The notes under the pieces are model-generated. The model saw only the letters and a program-made list of their open reading frames with translations, was not told the origin of the DNA and made no database searches. The translations under genes and the position numbers were made by a program. Below are positions 34,774-47,476 of a stretch of DNA of 64,000 bases, one piece after another. Numbering within the stretch: position 1 is the stretch's first letter; each line of letters starts with the position of its first letter. Origin of the DNA: Sporothrix humicola (Eukaryota; Ascomycota; Sordariomycetes; Ophiostomatales; Ophiostomataceae); NCBI GenBank assembly GCA_021396245.1, contig WNYE01000028.1:186001-250000 (forward strand), in the 5' to 3' direction.

Positions 34774-37700
34774 TGTGTCGGTGTCGGTGGTGTGAAAGTG
34801 TGGTGGACGGAGTCGGTTGGAAAAGATGCAAAAGAAAAGAGAAAGAAGAAAACGACTCAGAAAAAGAGAAACAGAGAAGAAAAGATGCGTAGTCGAGAGA
34901 TGAAATGGAATGATTGCGCCGACGGAAGGAGTGGAATGGCAGAAAGACGTCGCTTCCTCCACAAAGACACAAAAAAAGTAGGTGCTAATGACTCGCCTAA
35001 CTGTCCCAGCGCAGCGTAAGTCAGCTTCCTTCCTCCACCCACGAACGGTATGCTCGTCGTTGGTCGCTGTGGAGGAGGGGCGATTCGGCTTACGGGGAAC
35101 ATACCGAGGTCCAGTGCCTGAAATTGCGGAGAACACAGCGTGCAGCCAGTAGGGCCAAGCTCCCCAGTACAGGTATCCACTTTTTTTCTTCCAGAGCCGT
35201 CGGCATGAGACAATCAGCTGCCTGTGACGACACGGTCGCGACTGCCAAAATGAGTAAAAATAGAGCCTTGATGGCGCCTGCCAGGTGTCACCAGGTGCCT
35301 GCCAGGCTTTATGTCGAGAGTCAAACACGCCATTCACAGTTTCAACGGTTCTTTTCCCCAGTTTTTGCTATTCTTTTAACCACGGACATTTCTTGATTAG
35401 TTATTTCAAAAAGGGGGCTACTGTTTACTTCCCGAGGCCGTAAGGAGAGTGCGCCTGAAGCCAGCGAGGTGTCAATACAGCCGGCCGACAGACCACGGCC
35501 GTAGACAGCATCGCTGGTCTTCCCCTCTCTGTGATGGCTGGCCACCGGCTTTTCATTGACACTCTATCATGTTTTCTTCTGGGCAGTGGCTGTTTCAGGA
35601 CCTTTTCTTAACCGCCCGTAGCGAGAGGCTCTATCCCTTTTCGTTTGGTGACTTCTGCAGCCTCTGCCGTACAATGTTGCCCGACCTGCCTTTTGCCTGC
35701 CACCTCTTTAATGCACATGAACGACGTCCCAATCCAGTCCAGATTTGAATCTGTTCAGGCCTCACCTGTCTGCACCTATTCATCACCTGCTTCTATGCTT
35801 CGGTGGTGTTTCACTTCGCCCCTCTGTTCCTTCTGCTGCCGTGCTATCAAGGTTGGCCCATGTTACTCCGCTTGGGCTCAAGGTCGTGTGGTCTCGGTCG
35901 TTTGTCGTCTTGTCTTGATGTATTTGTTCTTTTTGGTCTTCTAGACCTTCCATGTCCGTGGCCATGCACGTAGTCGGAACCGCATGTCGTGGATGTACCA
36001 AGATGCCATCAGGAGTATTCATCGGATGGTTCCCGTGATCAGAGACCATCAAAGATCCGGACGGTCGGAAACGTCCCAAATATTTTCCGATCTAGCAGGA
36101 GCCAGCTGAAAGCCGGTCATGTTTTCTTCGTTGCCCGTCGATTTTGTCTTTTGTGTCGTTTTAAGGTCCTTGTTGTCTCTGGTGATCCGTTAGCGTCTGT
36201 ATACACAGTATCTTGATATCTCAACAGCCATCAAAACGGAGGGAGCACTCGGCTTGTGGAACGCTGTGTCGGTTGTAAGAGTCGATGATGCGGCACGCAT
36301 GCCTGAACAGCATCAGCAGACAGCGTACATATGTCTGTAGTTTGTCCATCTCTAGATATGAGGAGACGATCACAACATGTGGCCTGCAGCCTGGTCGTGC
36401 CTGCCATGTCGAAAATATCGTCGGTTGTCGGTCGTCACTTCCTCGTTTTTGATATACACAATGTGCCGGTCGTGGCCTCCTCAACAATGTCAGGTCGCAC
36501 CTGCCTCTCTCTTCTCATCTCCTTCCCTTTCTGGCACTACCGGGTCTGTCGCCACCCTTTCCTTTGAAGCACATGCAATGTGTTGCTGTTGTGCCCAGAA
36601 TTTTGTGCTCCCCAAACATCGTCCTTTGTTTATCACCCATCATCAGAACAATGACCGACCGCATTGCATCTTGTGTCGCCCATCCGTTTCACCACCCGTT
36701 GCTGTGCCACCATCCCAAATGGGAAATTATGGTAAGCAATGGGGAAGAATATAACAGATACAACCACAAATGCAACATCCCGTGTTTGTGATCATACAGT
36801 CTATCATGCAACAACCTGCGATGTTCAAACTTCCAACTATACCTCGACCGATATCTGCTCTCTAGCCCTCTGTCCTTCTTTCATACGACACTCCAAAAAC
36901 GCAATCGGCCTTTCCCACTCTTGTGTCGCGTAGAGCTGCCCTTATTGTTGGCCAGGCTCGTCATGCGGCCAATGCGCTTCCAGAATACAATGCCATTCCG
37001 GCATTCATTACAACAGTATACGTTGGTCCCACAACTCAACATTGTATGTGCACATCATCGCCTGTTGGCTGCGGTGATGTATTTGCCGTGCTATTGTTGA
37101 AACAAGCCTATCGACTAACACGTTGTTGATACTGATATTGACCACAGGGCATCCCATCCATACAATCAGATTCATATCCGGCCCATCCCCATGGCCTGGC
37201 CCACTTTACGGGCACGATTCGGCACGAACAACGCCGACAGGGCCAGACGTTCGCTCGGCTAGCTGTTAGTCGTCGTTCGATCCCAAATCCTGCCAAGCCC
37301 AATGCATAAAATACATTCTTTTGCCATCCGCCCTACCTTTCTTTCGGCTAGCAGAACCTTCCCTCGGGTCTCAATGACCTGCAGGACACGTACAAGAGCG
37401 CACAATAGCTGGACTCTTGACTTCACCGGTCCATGCCTCGCCATGCTTAAGTTGTCGGTGTTGGCAGCTCTCTTTGGTGACAATGGGTGGCAGCCTCCGC
37501 AATCCGCAGCCAATGGCCTGTCTCTACATCTTGGCAGCCCCAAAATTTGCACGTTTGGGGTGGCTGCTGGCAGGGCTGACCACAAACAATGAGTTGTTCT
37601 GGCATCCCATCATGACAACATCGAGGCAAAGCGGCGGCCTCTCCGGGCGGAAAAGAAATGTGCAAGTCCCGGCCTTTTGTTTTAGCCTGATCGCGGCCTT

Positions 37701-40700
37701 ACGACACAAAAGTCTTCCTTCAACGCTAAGGACACAATGATGGACTGGCTCAGCTTGCCAATTCCGTGTCCTCACAAACGCCAGCACAACATGCATTTCC
37801 CCTTTACATCTTAAAGGCACACCGCGCACAAAGCCAATATCTGCAATGAAATTCGGCCAACAACTGCTCTAACTATCCAAGTTGGACAGCGCCATCTCAT
37901 GGCCATCACCCATCACATAGCGACGCTTCACGGCAGTCAATCCAATGACAGGCCATGCGGAAGCTAAGCGGCGGCTCCCGTTCATGTCTAGCCGTTTTTG
38001 AGGCGTGCTACGGGGCACTTACACCGTCCACTCCACCTCCGCCTTCTTGCTCTTTTTCTCCTCGTGTTTCAGGCTCTTTTTATTAAAAGATTGCCGCCTT
38101 GCTTCTTTTTCTTTCCACCATGTACACCTTCCGTGTCATCCGATATGATATTTCAGTGAGACACCCCGTTGTCAGACTCCTAGAGTATCTTAGGAAAAAA
38201 AATACGACAGTTTGCCCTGCCAGCCATGCACGGCATCGCCACAATCCCTCAACACCGGTTCTTTGTTGTCAGTTATTTACAAGTCCACGTCATTCGGGAA
38301 CTAGGAAATGACACAGGCATAAGGCCTGCAGACCGACAGCTGGGATTTTTTACAGAAGGGTGTGGTGAGGTAGAAAAAAGCCATGTTGGCCATGCACCCT
38401 TGCATGCAGCCTCCCTCACCCCGCCAATTGTCTCCTGTCTGGATGATGAATTTTCAACCCTCTCAGCCTATTTTCAGATCCAAGCATCGTTTACTTGGAT
38501 CAAAGCCAAACGCAAACATCTGGCAAGCCGACATGAGGTGGGAACATATCAGCCAGTTGTTGGCACATTTATTTTCCAATTATGCCCGACTTTATAATGA
38601 CGGCTGCTTGAGATTACAGGAACACCTGCTGCCCAACAGAAGTGCACCACCGGACCAACTCCCGATGGGTTGGAACAGAATCGAGCAGGGGTCGTTTTTC
38701 GTTTCCTGGCAGTTGGTGGTGCCTTACATCGACAAAGAAAAGATGGGGGTGGGTGGTGTTGTCCTTGCATCGCCAATGCTGTGTCGACCCCCATCAATGG
38801 CCTCGTGGAGGCACATATCGCTCAGTCTCGAGTAGGCATCTAAAACCCGAGAACACATTGGCCGCTGTGGTTTGTGGTGCCTGAACGAGCGCTCGAGATC
38901 CTGCGTCGACACCAACCTCCTCCACCGGCTGAAAATCCCAAGGATTGTATACAGCCCACCCCGACAAACCCTCATTGGCAAGTACATATCTGTGCCAACA
39001 ATAATCAGTTTGGATGGGAACAGAAATGCATTACCACGGCCCAATTAGGTGTTATCCAGGAATACCCACCGACGTCAAACAGAGTTTACACGGCGAAACT
39101 TTTGCCAAAAGAATCAAAATGACTCCTTCGTTACCCTTGATGATGCGCAGCCAAAAGCAAAAACGCTGCTTTGCCAGCCACATCGCACCACATGTGAGCA
39201 ATGCAGGCATGCGCCTGGTTTACCGAAAAAAAAGAGACTTTCTGACTGCCCCAGCCTGTTCTGCAACAACGCCTCTCCAAAATAGGTTTTCGAAGCCGTC
39301 CAGGTGATCACTGATACCTGCATACTGCATTGCCTTCTCATTGTATACGATGAGCCTGGCCGCAGCTTCTCTCCCTTTTTTAGTCTTTTTTAATTTTTTT
39401 TTTTTTTTTTTATCGTCGTTACTTCCGTCTGTCCTCTTTCTTTAGGACAAGCCATACCACATGATTCAATGTGGGAAAATCCCTCCCCAGTGGTCACGGG
39501 CTCGCTTCCGTCAACTTCAAATAATGAATGTTGCTATTTGGATACGGCTGTTTGCATATTTTGCCCCTTCCAATGCTTTCAACTCCCTTTGTTACACCAA
39601 ATGTCAACAACATCAAGGGGAACAAGACAACAATCCGGCAGGGTAAGACACCGACGGAAAGAAAAGGGAATTTTATTCTGTGTGCTTGTGGCTTTGTGCA
39701 ACTTGTCTGCTGTCTGCAGATGCAAGTCTTTGTTTCATTAGAAGCAACACGAGCCAGCACGGCTATCGCTTCTGAGAGACATTTCTCGGCCTTCGTTCGC
39801 CCCCATCTTCCTCAAGGATTGTTCATTTTTCTCTTCCCTTTTGTTTCTCAAGAAAACCCTCCTGACAACATCCACGCACGGCCTTCGGGATTTCTTCTAG
39901 AACGAACAAACAAAGCCGTGCGCGTGCAAAGTATGGGGTTGGCCCACGGCACTGGCGCACGCTTAAGAGGCACTCTTAAGAATCGACCCCCTCAAAATGA
40001 ACCATTCTACCAACTTTGGTCAAGTGTCAAAACGCTCTTACATGGATTAGTGGGGACGGGGGGTGAGCTGCAGCTCCAGCAAAAGCAACGAGGGAATTGG
40101 CAAGGAGACAAGAAAAAGAAACAAAAAGAGAAAGGGGAAAAAAGAGAGAAAGGAAAGATGAACAGACACGGGAAGAAGACGAGTGCCCAAGGCTCAGCCT
40201 AGTACAATGTCGGCCCAAAAATCAAAAAAAGGAGAAGGGGCAGAGAAAAGAACGCAGTCTTGCCTGCCAGCAGAAGCCTCCCGACTTGTCCAACTCTCTT
40301 CCTTCTTTTGAACACAACATGGTATTCTGGTAACCGTCGTTGCTGCCCGTTGCCGTCAGAATACAAACAAACAGGGCGAGAAAAGAAGGCACCTACATCC
40401 ACAAAACGGAAAGCTGCAAAGCAAACAGAATCCCAAACGTCACTCACAAGAATCTCCACCGCAGCACTGGGCATTGAACGGCTGCCACGACAGTCGACTT
40501 GCTTGGATGGTCGTCTTGGACGCTGTGAGCCCAAGTTTTGCCTCGAGGGGTATATAGACCCATCGTCGACCTTCACCTCCTTTCCCACACTACTTCTCAA
40601 CCCAACAGCTCAAACAGTCTTTTCTACATCGCTTTACTACACTCTTTCTCGTGTTTTTGATCAAGCTCATTTCTCCACTCAGTTGGCATTGTTTATTTGC

Positions 40701-40853
40701 CCTGTTCCATCACATCTCTCTTGGCAACTCAGATCTTGCACTCCACCTACACACCACAGGTCTTTTCTTCCCTTTCTTTATACATTCGTTACTTGCCTCT
40801 CATTGCCTTCATATTTATTTTTCTGGCCACCAATTCTACAACCAACATCAATC
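34774..40853. other. 6.1-kb gene-poor region
   Basis: No supported gene on either strand. Left part: upstream region of the nitronate monooxygenase gene. Right part: promoter and leader of the dsRNA-binding gene, with a TATA-like site at 40551 and a T run at about 39387-39410. Frames of up to 224 codons (39528-40202) lack domains and end in low-complexity Lys/Gln sequence. Confidence 0.5.
40551..40557 (+). promoter_or_regulatory. TATA-like box of the dsRNA-binding gene
   Basis: TATATAG followed by a C/T-rich stretch (40570-40850) rich in CAAC/CAAA start-like words, 303 bp before the ATG. This is the usual form of a well-expressed fungal promoter. Confidence 0.4.
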
Positions 40854-41453
40854 ATGCCCAGCTCCTCTTCCTCGTTTTCTGGCTCGTCCAAGAAAGGCAG
40901 CATGTCGGCATGGCAAGAGAAACTCTATGGTAAGTGACTGTATTTAGTTTGTCGGGAAACAGAAAGCTTCATCACATTTTTTATCACACTTTTTCCACTC
41001 CCGCGGTCTGAAAAAAGTATTCTCCGGCGCGGTACAAAGCGAGATGAGATCTAACCAACCCCAACAGAGGCCTGCCGAGAATGCAATATCGACCCCCCAG
41101 ATTTTCAAGTTGTTTCCGATCAACGAGGTATGTAATACCACTCGCCAATGCTACCAGAAGGACGGTCAATTTATCGTCACTCCGACTTTCACCACCCAAC
41201 TCTACCTTTGCAATGTATTTTGTGGCTGACTCGCGTGATCTCTCTTTTTTGCCTCCCCCTCTCCATAAATATAGGAGGCCGTACTGCTTGGTCCAGTCGA
41301 GTGTCTGTTTACGGATATGTCTTTGCCGCTCGTTTTTGGTACGACGGCAAGAACGTCAACAATGCAAAGGAAGATGCTGCCGAGCTGGCGCTCACCTGGT
41401 TGACGGGAAACTCCAACCCAAGCTCCCCCTCGACGTCCCGTTCCGGGTGGTGA
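40854..41453 (+). CDS. Small protein made almost only of a double-stranded-RNA-binding domain
   Basis: Exons 40854-40929, 41068-41127 and 41275-41453 with phase 1 introns 40930-41067 (GTAAGT, CTAAC branch) and 41128-41274 (GTATGT) give 104 residues. After a 20-residue Ser/Gly/Lys leader comes WQEKLYEACRECNIDPPDFQ, then a strand around VYGYVFAARFWYDG, and NNAKEDAAELALTWLTG. This alpha-beta-beta-beta-alpha order and the closing A-K-x-x-A-A-x-x-A-L helix match a dsRBD. All three exons are needed to complete the fold, which supports the splicing. There is no RNase III, helicase or deaminase domain. It could act as a free dsRNA-binding partner in RNA silencing or RNA editing, but the sequence does not say which. 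The ATG at 40902 in the same exon is an alternative start. Confidence 0.85.
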
Positions 41454-41872
41454 TCCTCTAGAGATTCACCTAGCCAGTGGCATATGCCCACATGTGCACA
41501 CGTGCCTGCCGAATGGGGGTCTGTCTTGACAAACATTGACCAATTCGAGTCTTGTTTGAGGCACTTTTGTCGGGAGAGAGCGTGACTTTTCTTTGCGAGT
41601 CTCGTTTTACCCCCCACATCTCTTTTTGGTCTCTTTTCTCTGACTTTTATTTTCTCTTCTCCTGTGTCGTATCTCTCTGCTATTTTTTCGGCCTTGTCTT
41701 TTTGTTTGGATTTGGGCTATCTGGTGTCGTGTGCTATTTTTCGGATCTCATCTTTGGTTATCTTCTGCATTTGGATCTCTTCTGCCTCTTGTCATGTTTC
41801 TCGGATCTTTTATTTTCTTCCCTTTCCTTTGTCTTCTGTTTTCCCTCTCCTGGTTACCACTACCAATGCCCC

Positions 41873-41899
41873 TCTTTTGGATCTTTTGGATCTTTTGGA
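41873..41899 (+). repeat. Three tandem copies of TCTTTTGGA
   Basis: Perfect 9-bp units in the T-rich 3' flank of the dsRNA-binding gene. Confidence 0.85.
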
Positions 41900-42935
41900 T
41901 TTTGATCTCTTTTCCCCTTCGTCAGATCACTGTACGATACAAGTCGCCTTCCATTTCGGAGTTTGGGGACGCTGAATTTTGGAAAACGGTTTACATGTAC
42001 CACACGGTCAAAAAAATTAGGGAACGGCGCAGAATGTTGCAGTGGCGTGTCTAACAAGTTTACAACCACGGAAAGACAGAAAGACAATGATCGCTGCAAC
42101 CCATATTTTGGTTTCCATTTATTTGGATTTGTTTTCTTATTCTTCGATTTGGTGTTTTCCTGCTTCCTATTTTTTTTTTCCTTCTTCATTTGTCAAAGCT
42201 CAAAAAAATTTGCGTTTGGACTTTCCCCCTCACACCGCCCATCGGCCTGTTATGGTTTTCTTTTTTTTTGTCTGCAATTTCTTGCGAGGTCTTGGTCCTT
42301 GTCGAGAGCCAAGCATGTTCGTCCGCTTTTTGAGCACCTATAGATAGATGCCACTTATACATGAGGATTTGGATCCCAATCACCACCGATTGTTCATTTT
42401 TCATATGATTATTTTGTTTTGTAGAAACCCCTTTGGATATATTTTTTTCTTCCTTTTTTTCTTTTTGTTTTAATGCAGGATTCCCCTATCTGTACCTACT
42501 TACACCCCTTTCTCTAGCAGCACGACATCTGGTTCAACAGCTGACCGAGATACGACACCGCCAAAACATAAAAGAGAGACGATGCAACGACGGTTTGCCA
42601 GCGAGCTCGGACGCACCCAGAAAAAGAAAAGAAATGGAAGTGGAAATGGAAGAAAAGAACAAGGAAGAAGGAAGGACGACGGAAGGAAAAATCAAACGAC
42701 AAACCGGCAACCAATCTGAACCAGAACCAGCAAACTTGAGACACCGCTAATGTGCGAAAAGAACTTGTGCGTACGCAGTACTCTCCTCATATTCCATACT
42801 CTTCCCGTTCATTCACCTTCGACTCAAAAAGAGATCTAATCACAGCTTCACACCATGCATATGCTCAGCACGGGTTTAGTGTTTGGTTTAAGGAGCGGTG
42901 AGTAGGCGGCAACGCACGATGCATTCCCCCGAGCC

Positions 42936-42949
42936 CACACACACACACA
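42936..42949. repeat. (CA)n microsatellite
   Basis: Seven CA units in an intergenic region. Confidence 0.85.
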
Positions 42950-43881
42950 GAAAGTCGTTTGTTCCCCCATGCCCCCATGTTCGTGGGTTTGGCAAGGGGC
43001 GATCACAGGATGAGAGGTGAGCGATTGGGTGGAGGAGGGCATGTTCTTCTGTTTTCTTTTTTTTCGCCCGTCTTTTTTGCACAATTTTGGAGGCCTGGGG
43101 TTTTCAAGAGTTGTGCTCCTCGTCTCGGGTTTCCTTTTTATTTTCTTTTTCCCATCCTGCTCTCCTGAAATATAATATAATTCACAAAAGAAGAGAAAAA
43201 AAACTAACAATCATCCAGCAGAGCCCAGAGCCGAGCAAACACCGTGGCACAGACAGGATTTGGGGGTTTTGCACTTCAGCATTTCTCATTTCAGCAATTC
43301 TGCTCTGTCCTCGAACCAATGCAAAGCAACCGAAACCAGGGCCTTGTCACGGGCACGGCTCTACCTTCCTCTTATCCCACCCTGCCGTCATATGATTGTA
43401 AGACGAGGGCGTGCAAGTGCAATCGCAGTCCATACGTCGTAGTTCGGTGGGCGCGCAATGACCTCACGCTACGGCAGCACGTTTGCTCTCCCCCCGTGGC
43501 CCCGTGGGCCCGTCCGTGTTCGCGTTGTTTGGTAACCCGGCTGCTGGCTTCCTTGTCGATTTTGGTGGTCTTTTATTCTTTTTTTTTTTTACTTCTGTTA
43601 TTTTTTTTTTCTTTTCGTTTTTATTTTCTCTTTGCTCATCTTGCCTTTGATGCCCATCTGAAAGATCGGCCCCCCACCGCCGAAACTGCATTGGCCCCCA
43701 ACACTTTTTTGTCGCATCAGTCGTCCTCTTATCATTTCTCTCTTTTTTGTCTTTCATTTTTCGATTCCCATTTACTGTTTATTATTTATTAGTTCTTCCA
43801 TTCCCCTCCATGCAAATGCAGATGCAGGCCTTGTCGGTTCAGCTTACCGTACCAACAGACCAACAGACTAACAGGCTCCAT

Positions 43882-43913
43882 TACGGAGTCCGGAGTACGG
43901 AGTACGGAGTACG
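43882..43913. repeat. Cluster of TACGGAGTA words
   Basis: Four successive CGGAGT units, three of them in overlapping TACGGAGTAC form. The word is dispersed in the intergenic DNA of this window, see 17546, 18059 and 45673. Confidence 0.75.
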
Positions 43914-44576
43914 AGCATGGGGCCTTTTTCTTTTTGTTTTCCTCTGTTTTCTATCTTGTTTTCTTTCCTTTCGTTTCATTTTCTTCCCTTGCCGTCCGGC
44001 CTGTTGGTTTGCAAGTGGAGACGGTGAGAGGTCGCGTCCGCATCTCACATCCTTCGCTCTGCGTCAAGGGTCTCCCATCAACCACTGTCAAACAAGGCGC
44101 AAGCCTGCAAGCCTGCAAACTTCTAAACAGAGGAGCAACAAGCGTCCCCAGCAAGTGCTAGCGATGCAAAGCGTGCAGACGGGGAACTCGTCCGTCCGTC
44201 CTGGCCTCTATTTTACGGTGTATTTTATATTTCCTTTTTTATGCTCCTGCCTTGCTTCACTTTTGCTGTCTTTGTTTTTCGCCATAAAGAAAAAAATTGC
44301 TTTCCACCCCCTTGCAAGAACCTACTTCATACCGCAGGGCACAACCACCGGCGTGGGATAGCGTGGTTTTCTGATGGCGCAAGGGCTTTTGGATGCCCAA
44401 AAGGACATGCATCTGAGCAAGCCTTTTGAGTGGAAGGAAAGATGGCAATGTCGGAGAAACAAGCGCGTCGACCCCCATGCAAACGCAGACAGACACCAAA
44501 TCAAACAACCACACTGCGTGTATTCTTCCTCCTCCTCTAGACGTTGCATGCAACCGTTTTGACTCCTCCGGCCTCT

Positions 44577-44595
44577 TCTCTCTCTCTCTCTCTCT
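44577..44595 (+). repeat. (TC)n microsatellite
   Basis: An uninterrupted TC tract of about nine units in intergenic DNA. Confidence 0.9.
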
Positions 44596-45660
44596 ATTCG
44601 GCGTCCCCCGCCATGCCGCTGCAGCTGAGCAGTATCACGAGACCAGTGGGGCAAGTATGGGGGAGATGCAGGGCGCAAACTTGAACCTGAACCTGGACCA
44701 GAAACCAGGTTCACAATCCCAGCTTTCTGGTGCACTGTGCAAAAGCGAAGAAAAAAAGGGAAATAATGAAAAAGAAAGCAGAGGCAAATCTTGAGCGCAG
44801 AAAGACGAGAAGAACAAGCAAAAGCAGAAGAAAAAGAAAAGAAATACCAACTCACAATCTCAGCAAACAGAAATCCTGGCAAAGAAGAGTGTCAGCCGCT
44901 GCCCGATTAGGGAGGCTTGGCCATGCATGACCCCCAACCTTTGTTTTCCTTTTCTTTTTACTTTCTTTTTTGCATCACTCCCACACTTTGTGCTTCATTC
45001 ACAGCCCACGGAGGACCTTCCACCAACCAACTGCCCTGTTCACACCTTGCATTGCCTTGATGCTTGCCTGTCTCTGTCTCGCTGCCCCTCAACAGCCCTA
45101 GGATGTAAGTCCAACTCAAAGCACAGTCATCGTCGCTGAACGTCGCACTCTCTCCACTCTCCGCCCTCGCCTCGAAATCCAAGCCGCGACCCAAGTCGTA
45201 TTCCCCTGCCGGCGCACGTGTGCAATTGCCTGTGGAGCAGCCTTTTGTCTTTTTGTCATTGTATGGCTACTATCCCACGTCTATCTTTTCTCTCTTCCTG
45301 CGTCTCCTCCACTTCTCGTCACCGCTTCGTCCCGTTGTCGGGTCTTATGACGCAGCTCAGGTGGTATCGTCATTGCCAGTGAGGAGCAAGAAGAAGAAGC
45401 ACATGATCGAGCAACAGACATGTGTTTTAACTTGCGTTGATCGTTGCCCAGTTATGGAGAAGATATGGAGCAAAGATCTCAAAAACCGCCAGAGACTTGC
45501 CAAAGGTGGCCCGTCTAATCCTGCCTTTTCTAACACGATGCAAAGTCCCTCAATGCAGACAATCCCTTGTCATACACCAGCCCCTAATACCCTACAGATT
45601 TCCATGTGAAAAGACATACATATATGAGGCTGCAGCCCATGAGAATTGAGCGTTGGCGCA

Positions 45661-45699
45661 AGGATTCATGTAGTACGGAGTAGTTCGACCATGAATCCT
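45661..45699. repeat. Perfect inverted repeat with TACGGAGTA in the loop
   Basis: AGGATTCATG (45661-45670) and CATGAATCCT (45690-45699) are exact reverse complements. The 19-base loop contains TACGGAGTA. Confidence 0.75.
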
Positions 45700-46291
45700 G
45701 CGGTGAAGAGAGTGGGATGCACGATATTTTCTTCTTCTTCTCTTCTTTTTTCCTCAAACAAAGGCAACAGGCACAGATAGGCGAATTGCATTGTTATGGT
45801 GTTACAAGTGTCACGATAAAATCTCACAAAAGTCAACAGACGTTGACACAAAGATAGGATGTGTCTTTGTTGCACTAAAGTGCCCTGTGGTATTAGATAT
45901 AGGGCGGCCCTAATAACTGCGGCGCGTTACAGCGGGTAACCGTTGGTAAGTCTGGGCCTTTGCAGTGTAAGACCCAATGGCCAATCAAATTGCCAGACAA
46001 AAGACCCACCCGGACTAATAGGTGTTCCGGGACTGAGCTTTGCAGTCAACGGCTCCTGCCAGTCCAACCAGTAGCCAGCCGAGCGGCTCTCCCTGGCAGG
46101 TGCCAGCGCCATAGAAAAATTAAATAGGAAAATAAATTTTCGGTCGCGCGACTCTCACGAACCTCGGAGGCCGATCTTGCCAGCCAATCGACATTTCGAC
46201 GACACGCCACGGCAACCTCCGATACCAATTCAACTAGCTGCAAGCGACTCCGGCTTTCGACTTTTGCATCGCCTCACAATTAATTGACACC

Positions 46292-47476
46292 ATGTCGTCC
46301 CGGATTGCGCCGCTTTGGCGGGGCTCCGGCCGCTGCCTCGCCATTCGGCCACGGATGACAGCAGCTCTCCTCCCGAGATCAGTTGCTGTCTCGGCAGTCC
46401 GTGGCTTTGCCGACGACGCAAATACGACTGGAAACGACCGGCAGCCCGGCAGCAACAGCGCACAGGAACTGGCGGCCAGACTATCACAATCCACATCCTC
46501 CTCACAACCACCATCATCATTCTGGGGTCCGTCAAAATCGACAACAGAAGACGTAAGCGAAGCAGCAGCACAAACGACAGCAACGGCCACGGCGACGGAA
46601 ACGGCACCTGAAAAAGCACAAGCACCAGCAGCCGCCGGCGGGGAGGCCGACACACTGATGGTGGCGGCCAAGCGCGAGGCGCTGCGCCAGCTGGGCCTGC
46701 TGTACAGCAAAAAGCCGGCCTTTGACCCCGTCTATGACGGCCACAAGTTTGGTCTCAAGAAGCACCAGACGCGCGCGGCCCTGACCGACCTCAATGCCCC
46801 CGACAACGCCCTGGCAGAGGAGGACGAAAAGGCCGACAACCTGCCGGGCGTGCCCAAGCTGCAGGACCGCGAAGATCCCATGATCAAGCAGGTCACCCGT
46901 CTCATGATGCAAGACGGCAAGCTTGCCAAAGCGCAGCGGGTGAGTCTCTCTTCCACGCACACACATCCACACACACACAATTTCCCAATACTAAAATCTA
47001 ATCTTCTCCCCCTTCCCCAGGACATGGCCGTTATTTTGAACGTGCTGCGCTCGTCGCCGCCGCCGCGGCTCGACGAAAACTTCCCGCTCAGGCCCGGCCA
47101 CCCGCCGGCCGCCGATCTGCCGCTCGACCCGATCCGCTACCTGACGCTCGTCATTGATTCCGTTTCGCCCCTCATCAAGATCAAACACATCTCCGGCGCC
47201 GCCGGTGGTGGCCGCGCCCTGCCCATGCCGATACCCCTGACCGAGCGCCAGCGCCGCCGCACCGCCTTCATGTGGATCATGGAAAACGTGCTCAAAAAAC
47301 AAAGCCGCGGCTCTGGCCGCAACATGTTCGCCCACCGCGTGGCCGAAGAGCTCATCGCTGTCGCAGAGGGCCGCTCCAGCGTCTGGGAGAAGCGCAAGCT
47401 AGTGCACAAGGTGGGTGTGGCCGCGCGTATCAACGTCACCACCAAAATCAAGGTGAAAGCGAAGAAGCAGGTGTAG
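46292..47476 (+). CDS. Mitochondrial small-subunit ribosomal protein uS7m
   Basis: Two exons, 46292-46939 and 47021-47476, encode 367 residues. The intron (46940-47020, GTGAGT to CCCCAG) is 81 bp, a multiple of three with no stop, so the frame also reads through unspliced; the CA-rich, pyrimidine-ended sequence and clean sites mark it as an intron. The N-terminus is Arg/Ala/Ser-rich and looks like a mitochondrial presequence, followed by a low-complexity Thr/Ala linker. The S7 domain fills about residues 195-355, with the typical GGGRALPMPIPLTERQRRRTA segment and the closing KRKLVHKVGVAARINVT. It assembles the head of the mitochondrial 30S-like subunit by binding the 3' domain of small rRNA. 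It is convergent with the thiolase gene, 421 bp apart. Confidence 0.93.
   Translation: MSSRIAPLWRGSGRCLAIRPRMTAALLPRSVAVSAVRGFADDANTTGNDRQPGSNSAQELAARLSQSTSSSQPPSSFWGPSKSTTEDVSEAAAQTTATATATETAPEKAQAPAAAGGEADTLMVAAKREALRQLGLLYSKKPAFDPVYDGHKFGLKKHQTRAALTDLNAPDNALAEEDEKADNLPGVPKLQDREDPMIKQVTRLMMQDGKLAKAQRVSLSSTHTHPHTHNFPILKSNLLPLPQDMAVILNVLRSSPPPRLDENFPLRPGHPPAADLPLDPIRYLTLVIDSVSPLIKIKHISGAAGGGRALPMPIPLTERQRRRTAFMWIMENVLKKQSRGSGRNMFAHRVAEELIAVAEGRSSVWEKRKLVHKVGVAARINVTTKIKVKAKKQV

Larger units (their letters stand above)
41454..46291. other. 4.8-kb gene-poor region
   Basis: No supported gene. The plus strand is strongly T-rich at 41.6-42.5 kb. It holds three copies of a 9-mer (41873-41899), a CA tract (42936-42949), a TACGGAGTA cluster (43882-43913), a TC tract (44577-44595) and a hairpin (45661-45699). 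The last few hundred bases are the promoter of the uS7m gene. Confidence 0.5.

Noticed and set aside
39528..40202. 224-codon plus-strand frame
   Set aside because: Composition changes along the frame and it ends in Lys/Gln simple sequence; no domain.
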